Notes: generated by a model not told the origin, from the sequence alone. A stretch of 9,760 nucleotides of DNA from Bacillota bacterium (GCA_007121375.1 SKLX01000048.1:1-9760), one strand, 5' to 3'; shown: positions 1-6,556, numbered from the stretch's first letter. Made by a program: numbers and translations.

Positions 1-26
1 AAGCCTTCTTTTTTGATTTTTTTAAA

Positions 27-1148
27 TTATTTTTTAGAAGAACCCTTCAACAGGAAAGTAGCAGCCAGGGCTGTTACAGGGATGGTTACCACCAGCCCTA
101 TACTTCCCGCCACACTCCTTAAAACTTCTGTAGCTACCAGGTCCAGGTTAATTATCTCTATCCAGGCCATTTCATACCCCAGGAGAAGGAGCAGCAAAGG
201 AGTAGCGCTGCCTACGTAGGCCAGGATCAAGGTATTGGCCATGGTGCCCATAATATCACGGCCTATGTTAACCCCAGACACCAGTAAAGAATAAGAATCT
301 GCCCGGGGGTTATTCTTTTTTAACTCGGAAACGGCAGAAGCAATAGAAATCCCCACATCCGTTACTGCTCCCAGGGAGCCGATAATAATGCCAGCAAAAA
401 GAAGCCCCCTGACATCGATGGAAGGACCATCCATGTACATGAGCATCTGGGCCTCTTCACTACTAAAACCAGTCAGGTGGGCCAGGTTACCAACCCAAAG
501 GGCCAGGAACCCCGCTACCACCACTCCACTTATGGTTCCTATTACCGCAGCCAGAGTTTTCTTTTCCAGCCCTCCTATAACCGCCAGGGTAAATATGGCC
601 GTAAGGCTGGCCAAAAAAACAGAGACCATTATAGGGTTATAACCTTCCAGTATCAGGGGCAGCAATATCTTTACTATAACAAAAGCTGTAAACAACAAAG
701 CAACTATAGTCTTAAATCCCTTTTTCCCCCCTACCAGCAGGAGCAGGAGGGCAAAAAAACCTGTTAGATAGTACAGGTATTTATCCCTGACAATTTCTTT
801 CAAAAAGACTTCCTTAACCACACCATCTTCCTTTTCAGCCAGGAGGAGCACCTCCCTGCCTTCCTCCAGGTACATATCATAAGCGGGATGGTCCATAATA
901 TAATTTTCCAGGGTGAAAATTTCCCCCTGAAAATCCCCCGAGGTCACTTCCACCCGGGCCACCTGTTCCAATAATACAAACTCAGAGTCAGGCTGAAAAT
1001 CCTGAACTTCAATAACCCTGCCCCTCATAACTATTTCTTCCCTTTCCTGGTAACTATAGGCTCTTGAAGGTGATGTTAAAATCATTAAAACTACCAGGAA
1101 TAATAAAATATGAATCCCTTTCTTCTTATCTCTAAACAAATCATTCAC
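27..1148 (-). CDS. YibE/F family membrane protein, last visible gene of the iron operon
   Basis: A 373-residue protein of the YibE/F family, polytopic membrane proteins whose substrate is not established. Residues 1-30 form a signal-like segment (basic start, hydrophobic 11-25, possible cleavage after SRA at about 30). Residues 31-122 are a hydrophilic, beta-rich extracytoplasmic domain, followed by roughly seven or eight membrane segments from about 125 to 367. Family hallmarks are GAVTDVGISIAS (260-271) and SGVNIGRDIMGTMANT (291-306). The start is GTG at 1148; the only nearby ATG is out of frame, and starting later would lose the signal segment. Its ribosome site is weak (GGAAG, 3 nt away). 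It begins 18 nt after the feoB stop, so it is probably co-transcribed and translationally coupled. Placement in a Fur-type operon suggests, by inference only, a link to metal transport. Family assignment is firm; function is not. Confidence 0.9.
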   Translation of the reverse strand: MNDLFRDKKKGIHILLFLVVLMILTSPSRAYSYQEREEIVMRGRVIEVQDFQPDSEFVLLEQVARVEVTSGDFQGEIFTLENYIMDHPAYDMYLEEGREVLLLAEKEDGVVKEVFLKEIVRDKYLYYLTGFFALLLLLVGGKKGFKTIVALLFTAFVIVKILLPLILEGYNPIMVSVFLASLTAIFTLAVIGGLEKKTLAAVIGTISGVVVAGFLALWVGNLAHLTGFSSEEAQMLMYMDGPSIDVRGLLFAGIIIGSLGAVTDVGISIASAVSELKKNNPRADSYSLLVSGVNIGRDIMGTMANTLILAYVGSATPLLLLLLGYEMAWIEIINLDLVATEVLRSVAGSIGLVVTIPVTALAATFLLKGSSKK

Positions 1149-1152
1149 CTGC

Positions 1153-1170
1153 TTCCACTATTTCCACTAT
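1153..1170. repeat. Perfect tandem 9-bp repeat at the feoB / yibE-F junction
   Basis: TTCCACTAT occurs twice head to tail, at 1153-1161 and 1162-1170. The second copy covers the feoB stop codon (1167-1169). On the coding strand each unit reads ATAGTGGAA, so each supplies a weak purine-rich GGAA just upstream of the GTG start of the YibE/F gene. It may be a simple slippage duplication. Confidence 0.8.
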
Positions 1171-2918
1171 AACGTAAGGAAAAAACTTCCCAATCTAAAA
1201 AAGATTCCACCGGCTAAAAAAGAAATAATAGTAGTAACGGCCAAAACAGCAAAAGCCATATGCAGACGAAACTCTTTTGCTAAAATAGCAATCATGGCCA
1301 CACAGGGTACATAAAAAAGGGCCACCACAGCTCCCACAAAAAGCTGTAATAGGGAAAGATTCATTTCCATAAGGGGAATTACCGTTAATTCTCTTCTTAA
1401 AATACCCAGGACCAAAGGCACCGCCGCTTCTTCGGGAAGCCCTAACCAGCCTGTAACCAGAGGACTTAAAAGCCTACCCCAGGCCGCCATCAGGCCTGTT
1501 TCATAAAGAAGGGCCGCCAGGGCCACGGCCACCATCATGGGTAAAGCCCCATCCATAATAAAATGTTTAACCCTGAGCCAAACCTTTTTAAAAACAACCT
1601 CCTTGCTGGGAACAAGAAGATCCGGGATTTCCATTAAGGTCTGCAGTTTGGGGCCTTTAATCCTCCTGTCTAAAATTAGACCGGAAATCACAAGGGCTAT
1701 CCCTGCAACCACAAAGACAGCTAAAAAAACAGCTATGGACCTTTCTGCAAGCAACGAAATAAAGGCACCCGTTTGAGAAATGCAGGGAACAGTAAGACAG
1801 ATTATAGAAGAAACAATTATACGCTCCTTGGGTGAACTCAAGTTCCTGGTAGCCAGGACCCCCGGAATACCGCACCCAAACCCCAGAAGAAGGGGAATGA
1901 TACTGGAACCCTGGAGTCCAATTCTATTTAATAACCCGTCCAAAAGAGCCCCCAGCCTGGGCAGGTATCCGCTGTCCTCCAGAACACTCAAAGCCCCATA
2001 GAAAGAAATAACATAGGGTAAAACCAGGGTAAAGGGCCACTCCAGGCCCTTTACTAAAAAACCATATTCTCCAATTAAAATGTTTTGCCATAACCCCGCC
2101 GGCAACATATACTCTACCAGCCATATAATTTGAGGAATAATAGCTCCCCGAAAGAGGGGTAAAAGAATAAAGCGCCTTAATCCCATTCCTATGCCCACCA
2201 CGGAAGCCAGAACTAAAAAAAGCACCAAAAAAGCCATTAACAGGCCCGGCCAGGGCTGGATAAGCCACTGGCCCAATTTTTGCCGGGTTAAAAGGGAGCT
2301 TGTCCCAATTTTTTGCACCCTGTCCGCCAGGGTCTCTGCCTTCTCCCAGCGAGCATCGGATTCAATTCCCCAGTCAAGGGAAGGGATATCACCTTTTTCA
2401 ATAGTTTCCTTCAAATTTTCCTTAAGCCTGTCCATCCCCTGCCCTGTCACAGCTACAGTGGGAATTACAGGCACATTTAATTCCTTTGCCAACCTGGCAT
2501 GGTCAATATCATAACCTTTTTCCCTGGCTAAATCAAAACGGTTTAAAGCTATAACCACGGGCAATCCCTGCTCCAGGACCTGCAGGAGTAAATAAAGGCT
2601 GCTTTCTAAATTGTTAGCATCCACCACACAGATAACCCCTGTTGGCTTACCCCTTAACATCTCTACTGCTACTCTTTCCGCCTCATTGGTAGCATCCAGG
2701 GTGTAGGTACCGGGAACATCAATCAGTAAAAAACTCTTATCCCCCATATCTAATTTCCCGGCAGTATAATCAACGGTGGTTCCCGAATAATTGGCCACAC
2801 TCACATTCATGCCGGTAAACCTGTTAAAAAAAGCACTTTTACCTACATTGGGAGGGCCTATCAGTAAAATTTTAGATTGATCAGGCATTATTGAGGGCTG
2901 AGTTTCTTTACAGTGCAC
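1167..2918 (-). CDS. feoB: Divergent FeoB-type ferrous iron transporter (GTPase plus permease)
   Basis: A 583-residue FeoB-family protein: an N-terminal cytoplasmic G domain and a C-terminal permease for Fe2+. With the GTG start at 2918, G1 is GPPNVGKS (21-28), G3 is DVPGT (67-71) and G4 is NRFD (126-129). About eight to nine membrane segments follow from residue ~210. The two Gate-type cysteine motifs are present: GFGCGIP with C349 and YVPC with C539; EDSGYLPR is also typical. Odd points: it is shorter than common FeoB proteins (usually above 650 residues), and the normally conserved SCSARLPVY stretch is replaced by VPCISQTGAF (C379 kept). GTG at 2918 is preferred because AAGAAGGG lies 8 nt upstream; ATG at 2888 has no ribosome site and TTG at 2939 looks poor. 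Its start overlaps the FeoA-fusion gene by 11 nt, implying coupled translation. The metal could be Fe2+ or another divalent ion. Confidence 0.88.
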   Translation of the reverse strand: MHCKETQPSIMPDQSKILLIGPPNVGKSAFFNRFTGMNVSVANYSGTTVDYTAGKLDMGDKSFLLIDVPGTYTLDATNEAERVAVEMLRGKPTGVICVVDANNLESSLYLLLQVLEQGLPVVIALNRFDLAREKGYDIDHARLAKELNVPVIPTVAVTGQGMDRLKENLKETIEKGDIPSLDWGIESDARWEKAETLADRVQKIGTSSLLTRQKLGQWLIQPWPGLLMAFLVLFLVLASVVGIGMGLRRFILLPLFRGAIIPQIIWLVEYMLPAGLWQNILIGEYGFLVKGLEWPFTLVLPYVISFYGALSVLEDSGYLPRLGALLDGLLNRIGLQGSSIIPLLLGFGCGIPGVLATRNLSSPKERIIVSSIICLTVPCISQTGAFISLLAERSIAVFLAVFVVAGIALVISGLILDRRIKGPKLQTLMEIPDLLVPSKEVVFKKVWLRVKHFIMDGALPMMVAVALAALLYETGLMAAWGRLLSPLVTGWLGLPEEAAVPLVLGILRRELTVIPLMEMNLSLLQLFVGAVVALFYVPCVAMIAILAKEFRLHMAFAVLAVTTIISFLAGGIFFRLGSFFLTL

Positions 2919-3774
2919 CTGGTTCACCCTTCTTGACAATTATTTCACCAGCCAGGAGCCGGTCCAGGGCAACCCTTCTTCTTTCTACCTCGGCAATAAC
3001 CGGGCCGCCAAAACATTCCCGGGCACATACCCGAACCTTTTTGCCAGGCCTCAATCCCAGGGGAGCCAGGAGAGGGTTATCGGGAACATAATGAATTATT
3101 CCTTCCTGATCTTTCCTAAGACAACACAGGGTTAAAGGATTTTCTTCCTCACCTAAAGGACATTTTTGCAGAACAACGGTTTCTTTTCCCATGGATTGCT
3201 TCATCTTCTGGCAGGAACCCCTTCCCATGTCTTCTGATGAATCCATCCGGGGGTATAAGTATTTTAGTAAACCTCTTGGATTACGGTAAATCACCTTTCC
3301 ACCCTCCTTTAATGTTGAAATAACTCGCCTCAAAACTTCTTCCTTAGGAAAAACATGAAGGGAAATCCATACAGCATCAAAATCAGAACAGTTAACTTCC
3401 GTGCCGTCTCCCTGCTTAATCTTAATTCTACTGCCTAAGCCTGAGCTTTCAATCATATTTTTCCCCGAGCTTACGGCCTGTAAGTCATTGTCTAAAGCTT
3501 CTACTTCATATCCCCAGGAACCCAGGCAAAAAGCCGTCAAAGGCAGGTGGCCGCTGCCAATATGAAGAACCTTCATCCCGGGTTTTAACCCGGCCAGTTT
3601 TGCTTCTGTCTCAATCATTTTGCTGTAAAAAAGCTGGCCGTAAAAATGCCCCAGGAGAATCCACCTGCTCCCCAGGTATTCCAGTCCCTTAATAAACCAC
3701 ACTAATATAAACAGTAATGTGCTTTGTATAATGCCTGTACCAGCAAGTTTACAAGCTCTTTCCGCCTTTTCCAT
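2908..3774 (-). CDS. NAS-like SAM-binding protein fused to a C-terminal FeoA domain
   Basis: A 288-residue two-domain protein. Residues ~14-40 hold a hydrophobic, possibly membrane-associated segment. Residues ~55-205 form a Rossmann fold with GSGHLPLT (73-80) as the nucleotide loop, an acidic strand end (EALDND) and the later segment YRNPRGLLKYLYP. This pattern resembles nicotianamine synthases (GSGPLPLT, and an FLYP-like segment) more than ordinary methyltransferases. Residues ~212-282 are a FeoA (SH3-like) domain: PLGLRPGKKV, then FGGPV and VALDRLLAGEIIV. FeoA normally is a small separate partner of FeoB, and feoB follows with an 11-nt overlap. The start is taken as ATG 3774, with AAGGGAG 9 nt upstream; TTG 3810 would overlap the previous gene, and ATG 3783 abuts the ribosome site. 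FeoA is confident; the NAS resemblance is from motif memory and the reaction is unknown. Confidence 0.8.
   Translation of the reverse strand: MEKAERACKLAGTGIIQSTLLFILVWFIKGLEYLGSRWILLGHFYGQLFYSKMIETEAKLAGLKPGMKVLHIGSGHLPLTAFCLGSWGYEVEALDNDLQAVSSGKNMIESSGLGSRIKIKQGDGTEVNCSDFDAVWISLHVFPKEEVLRRVISTLKEGGKVIYRNPRGLLKYLYPRMDSSEDMGRGSCQKMKQSMGKETVVLQKCPLGEEENPLTLCCLRKDQEGIIHYVPDNPLLAPLGLRPGKKVRVCARECFGGPVIAEVERRRVALDRLLAGEIIVKKGEPGAL
2927..2934 (-). promoter_or_regulatory. Ribosome binding site that decides the feoB start
   Basis: On the minus strand this reads AAGAAGGG and lies 8 nt before GTG 2918. It lies inside the end of the FeoA-fusion gene. No comparable purine run precedes ATG 2888. Confidence 0.65.
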
Positions 3775-3783
3775 GGTTGACAT

Positions 3784-3793
3784 CTCCCTTCCC
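3784..3793 (-). promoter_or_regulatory. Ribosome binding site that decides the FeoA-fusion start
   Basis: The minus strand reads GGGAAGGGAG, which touches ATG 3783 but is 9 nt from ATG 3774, so 3774 is the better start. The site sits just after the stop of the preceding membrane-protein gene (TAA, 3797-3799). Confidence 0.65.
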
Positions 3794-3796
3794 AGA

Positions 3797-4786
3797 TTAT
3801 TTAATCTCAACTTCAGGCATTAATTTTCTTTTATCCAGCCATACAAGATAAAGGGCTGAAGTCCCCGAAAGAACCAGGGGGAACCAGTAGGTTACAAAAC
3901 GAGACAAAAGCACCAGGGCCAAACCCATGGCCGGGTCCACTCCCTGCAGGGAAAGAACAAACACCATACTGCCTTCATAAGTACCTAGGCCTCCCGGCAG
4001 AAGGGGAACCATGCTTACCAGGTAAGCAGCAAAAGTAGCAAGGGCTATTAATAAAAAATCTATTTCCAACCCCAGCATTTTGGAGGCCCCAAAAACCTTC
4101 ACCGGGTATATGCTCCACACCAGGAAAGAAATTAAAAGGAGCCAGCGCCTTTCTCCGGGGGTTACCATCTCCCGGGAGTGGCGGGAAGAATCTTCTATAA
4201 ATTTCCATACTTTTTTAGCTTTATCTACCAAATGATTTGATTCCTTTCCATCTTCTTCCTCCCTCAAGGGGAGGCCTTTAACCCCAAGGGCAAAAAGGGA
4301 AACCAATACAAAACCCATAACAAAAAGTGAAAAGTAAAAAACAGGAGAGAAGGAAAGGCTTAAAGCTACTGTAAATAAAAGGATGGTAGATAAGGATAAA
4401 AAGGGAAGCAAGGATATATACTTATGAATGAAAAGGAGACCCGTAAGCTGCCGATAATCTAAGGAAGTAAGGCGGTGAAAAAAGTAAACCTTGGCTGCTT
4501 CTCCTCCTAACTTTACCGAGGGGGTTACACTTTCAATAAAGCTGCCCGCCATAAAAACACTCCAAACCTGGGAAAAGGAAATTCCTTTATAAAGCTTCCC
4601 CAGGAGATAATGCCACTGGTAAACAATCAGGGATAACGTCACAACCTGCAGCAGGCAAAGACCTGCCAGGGCCAGGGGAGAAGTGTTTAGCATAACACCT
4701 TTAATATCTTCCCAGCCCAGGAGAAACACTAGCCCAGCCAGGACAGTTATTCCTGTTATATACAAAAAAGCTCTACCTGAACTCAT
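3797..4786 (-). CDS. Lysylphosphatidylglycerol-synthase TM / UPF0104 family membrane protein
   Basis: A 329-residue protein of the LPG_synthase_TM (UPF0104, YbhN/AglD-like) family, made almost entirely of membrane helices. It lacks the soluble aminoacyl-transferase domain of MprF. Visible hallmarks are the TPSVKLGGEAAK segment (88-99) and PLLPGGLGTYEGS (261-273), both typical of the family. A charged cytoplasmic loop lies at about 172-215, with helix groups on each side. The ATG at 4786 is preceded by GGGAG at 3 nt and AAAGGA at 10 nt, 17 nt after the previous stop. Relatives are linked to lipid flipping or lipid-linked transfer in envelopes, but most are uncharacterised. Between two NAS-like genes in a Fur-type operon, it could move a small metallophore or a modified lipid; that is inference. 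Family call strong, role unknown. Confidence 0.88.
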   Translation of the reverse strand: MSSGRAFLYITGITVLAGLVFLLGWEDIKGVMLNTSPLALAGLCLLQVVTLSLIVYQWHYLLGKLYKGISFSQVWSVFMAGSFIESVTPSVKLGGEAAKVYFFHRLTSLDYRQLTGLLFIHKYISLLPFLSLSTILLFTVALSLSFSPVFYFSLFVMGFVLVSLFALGVKGLPLREEEDGKESNHLVDKAKKVWKFIEDSSRHSREMVTPGERRWLLLISFLVWSIYPVKVFGASKMLGLEIDFLLIALATFAAYLVSMVPLLPGGLGTYEGSMVFVLSLQGVDPAMGLALVLLSRFVTYWFPLVLSGTSALYLVWLDKRKLMPEVEIK

Positions 4787-4803
4787 TAGCTCCCATTCCT
4801 TTC

Positions 4804-5370
4804 TTAAGAAAGCCCTTCCCTATCCTTAACGAAGAGAAGGGACCGATCAAAAGTTTTCATATTTTGCTGAACCTGGGCCACAGGTTTATAACTATCAGGC
4901 AGGTAGTCATAATGGTGTTCATAAAAAGAGGAAGGCTGCCTGAAGATAAAACGGGAACCGGGAAGGGATCCGGAGAAAAGGTTATTTAAAATGTCCTCCT
5001 TGGGTTCCGCCTGTAGGGCTACCACCGCTACGGTAAAGTCCAGGGAAGGGAAAAGGGCTCCGTCTCCTTCCACCACCTGTATTTTGCCAGGCAATTCTAC
5101 CTTTTTTAAGTAAGCCCTGGCCCGTTTTACGGCTTCCCTGTCCAAATCCAGAGCATATACTTCAGCGCCGGATAATAGGGACAGGTAAACAGCAGTAAAG
5201 GGAACGGCCCCACAGCCGATATTTAAAACCCGGTCAGCAGAAGTTATTCCTGCCAGGTCAATTTCCCTCTGGACAGTTTTCCGGTAAGGGAGGGAGTAAA
5301 GGCCCGCCGAGTATGAATTTATGCTGCACCATTTTTCCAGGGTTCCTACAAGGGGTTGAATTATACGCAT
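4804..5370 (-). CDS. Small NAS-like SAM-binding Rossmann protein, first gene of the operon
   Basis: A 188-residue single-domain protein. After a short helical N-terminus comes the nucleotide-binding loop GCGAVPFT (52-59), the acidic strand end YALDLD (72-77), a GDG turn (102-104), ALQAEPKE (118-125) and FRQPSSFYEHHY (143-154). It aligns along its whole length with the Rossmann part of the FeoA-fusion protein, so the two are paralogues. As I recall archaeal nicotianamine synthase, it has similar GxGxLPLT, AEPK and YRT..LY segments; that enzyme condenses aminobutyrate groups from SAM. An ordinary SAM-dependent methyltransferase is the alternative. The ATG at 5370 has GGGAG 6 nt upstream and follows a leader of only about 37 nt from the predicted start point. 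Being first after a Fur-type operator points to iron limitation. Fold confident, reaction uncertain. Confidence 0.75.
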   Translation of the reverse strand: MRIIQPLVGTLEKWCSINSYSAGLYSLPYRKTVQREIDLAGITSADRVLNIGCGAVPFTAVYLSLLSGAEVYALDLDREAVKRARAYLKKVELPGKIQVVEGDGALFPSLDFTVAVVALQAEPKEDILNNLFSGSLPGSRFIFRQPSSFYEHHYDYLPDSYKPVAQVQQNMKTFDRSLLFVKDREGLS

Positions 5371-5376
5371 GATCTT

Positions 5377-5381
5377 CTCCC
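5377..5381 (-). promoter_or_regulatory. Ribosome binding site of the first operon gene
   Basis: GGGAG on the minus strand, 6 nt before ATG 5370. It supports this start and leaves a short, unstructured leader with no room for a riboswitch. Confidence 0.7.
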
Positions 5382-5392
5382 GACTTATATAT

Positions 5393-5407
5393 TGAGATTC
5401 ATTCTCA
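5393..5407. promoter_or_regulatory. Fur-type operator (7-1-7 inverted repeat)
   Basis: The sequence TGAGATTCATTCTCA matches the 7-1-7 Fur box form TGAGAATNATTCTCA with one mismatch; six of seven base pairs are symmetric. It begins 7 bp downstream of the -10 box of the leftward promoter, so a bound repressor would cover the transcription start. Operon content (FeoA domain, FeoB) fits Fe2+-Fur repression. The related repressors Zur, Mnt or PerR use similar boxes and cannot be excluded from sequence alone. Confidence 0.72.
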
Positions 5408-5414
5408 TGTTTAT

Positions 5415-5443
5415 ATTATAGGGGTACTTATATTTACTGTCAA
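5415..5443 (-). promoter_or_regulatory. Consensus sigma-A promoter of the iron operon
   Basis: On the minus strand the -35 box is TTGACA (5443-5438) and the -10 box is TATAAT (5420-5415), separated by exactly 17 bp. Both hexamers are perfect. The predicted start is near 5407-5409, inside or beside the Fur-type box. A perfect promoter with an operator at the start point is the expected design for strong but tightly repressed expression. Confidence 0.85.
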
Positions 5444-5485
5444 TACAAATAACTAATATGAAAATATTAAACTTTTACAAAAACC

Positions 5486-5524
5486 TTGTAACCAGGTTGG
5501 TTTAAGCTTAAAATTAATTATAAT
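5486..5524 (+). promoter_or_regulatory. Probable holA promoter, two overlapping candidates
   Basis: Two sigma-A-like pairings overlap. One is TTGTAA (5486-5491), 17 bp, TAAAAT (5509-5514). The other is TTGGTT (5497-5502), 16 bp, TATAAT (5519-5524). Either would start transcription 25-40 nt before the ribosome site of holA. The sequence does not decide between them. Confidence 0.5.
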
Positions 5525-5527
5525 TAA
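5501..5527. repeat. Two adjacent perfect palindromes in the holA promoter
   Basis: TTTAAGCTTAAA (5501-5512, 12 bp) and TTAATTATAATTAA (5514-5527, 14 bp) are each perfectly self-complementary, with centres 14 bp apart. They overlap both candidate -10 boxes. They could be an operator pair or merely a by-product of the high A+T content here. Confidence 0.7.
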
Positions 5528-5539
5528 AGATTTTATAAA

Positions 5540-5547
5540 GGGGGAGG
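5540..5547 (+). promoter_or_regulatory. Strong ribosome binding site of holA
   Basis: GGGGGAGG followed by 7 nt and then ATG at 5555, a near-ideal Firmicutes-type Shine-Dalgarno site. It fixes the holA start. Confidence 0.8.
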
Positions 5548-5554
5548 TATCATC

Positions 5555-6556
5555 ATGGAGGCAGCCCGGGTTTTAAGGGAGATAAAAGAGAAAAAGATAC
5601 TCCCCTTCTACCTTCTATGGGGAGAAGAAGAATATCTCAAAAAGAAAATTATAGATGAGTTGAAAAATCTTCTCCTGGACCCGGAAATGAGTTCCTTCAA
5701 CCTGGACCTTTTTGAAGAGGAGAGCCCCTCCCTTAAGGAGATATTAAAAAGGGCGGAAGCTCCGCCGGTTTTAAGTGATAAGCGCCTTATCATTGTTAAA
5801 AATCCCCCTTACTTTTCGGAAGAGGTTAAAGAAAAGGAAGGCCTGGAGGATTTAGCTCGTTACCTGGAAGAACCTATCTCCCACACCTGCCTGGTTTTTT
5901 CCACCACAAAGATTGATAGAAGAAAAAAAATAACCAGGCTCCTGGTTAAAAGTAATGCTTTAGTAGACTGCAACCCCGTCAAAGAAGGGGAACTGAAAAA
6001 GTGGGTCAGGCAAAAATTTCGCCAGGAAGGAAAGACCATAGAAAATAACGCCCTGGAAAGCTTAATTGAACTGACGGGAAATAACCTTAACCGCCTGGAG
6101 AATGAAATTAACAAGCTTTGCACTTACCTGGGGAAGGAAAAAAAGATTTCCGAGGAAGAAATAAAAGCCCTGGTTACCGGCTCCCTGGAAGCAAATATTT
6201 TCTCCCTGGTTGACAGCCTGGGTAAAAAAAACAAAAGGGAGGCCCTGGACCAGTTCCACAGAATCCTACTCCAGGGTGAACCTCCCCTAAAAATATTAAC
6301 TATGATTGCCAGGCAGTTTCGCCTTTTAATACAGGTTAAAAGCCTACAGGAAGAAGGGTGCACCATCCAGGAAATTCATAAAGAAATAAAACAACATCCC
6401 TTCGTGGTAAAAAAACTTTTAAGCCAGGTAGATAACTTTACCCTGCCAGAACTTAAAAGGGGCCTGGTTAAAAGCCATGAAACAGATTTTAAAATTAAGA
6501 CCGGCCAGCAGGAACCCCATGTATCTTTAGAATTCCTTATCGCTGATTTAGATTAG
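5555..6556 (+). CDS. holA: DNA polymerase III subunit delta (clamp loader)
   Basis: A 333-residue HolA, the delta subunit of the clamp loader that opens the sliding clamp at primed DNA. The N-terminus has the typical opening FYLLWGEEEYLKKKIIDEL (about 18-36), where other P-loop relatives carry a Walker A; delta lacks it, as expected. Further family marks are SDKRLIIVKN in the first domain, the ELTGNNLNRLENEINKL helix in the middle, and the collar segment LKILTMIARQFRLLIQVK. Length is normal for Firmicutes delta (about 330-350). The ATG at 5555 follows a strong ribosome site. It is the only rightward gene here, divergent from the iron operon. Neither comEC nor rpsT, frequent neighbours in Firmicutes, lies beside it. 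The last 20 bp overlap the end of the convergent GH57 gene. Identification is firm. Confidence 0.93.
   Translation: MEAARVLREIKEKKILPFYLLWGEEEYLKKKIIDELKNLLLDPEMSSFNLDLFEEESPSLKEILKRAEAPPVLSDKRLIIVKNPPYFSEEVKEKEGLEDLARYLEEPISHTCLVFSTTKIDRRKKITRLLVKSNALVDCNPVKEGELKKWVRQKFRQEGKTIENNALESLIELTGNNLNRLENEINKLCTYLGKEKKISEEEIKALVTGSLEANIFSLVDSLGKKNKREALDQFHRILLQGEPPLKILTMIARQFRLLIQVKSLQEEGCTIQEIHKEIKQHPFVVKKLLSQVDNFTLPELKRGLVKSHETDFKIKTGQQEPHVSLEFLIADLD

Noticed and set aside
1..26. Possible terminator after the YibE/F gene
   Set aside because: Only 26 bases remain. They are A/T-rich with no visible hairpin, so the operon may end or continue outside the window.
13..767. Several plus-strand reading frames of 68-96 codons opposite the YibE/F gene
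   Set aside because: They lie antisense to a clear family member, have no ribosome site and low-complexity compositions; they are shadows.
1657..2268. Alternative minus-strand frames inside feoB suggesting a frameshift
   Set aside because: The FeoB frame is continuous with all motifs in order; the other frames show no family features.
3775..3810. TTG (3810) and ATG (3783) starts for the FeoA-fusion gene
   Set aside because: TTG overlaps the previous gene and lacks a good ribosome site; ATG 3783 touches the AAGGGAG site, which is better spaced for 3774.
5371..5410. Riboswitch or attenuator in the operon leader
   Set aside because: The predicted leader is only about 37 nt and holds the operator and ribosome site; no room for an aptamer.
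5608..6366. Minus-strand reading frames opposite holA
   Set aside because: holA has a strong ribosome site and full family length; the antisense frames have no initiation signal or recognisable domains.
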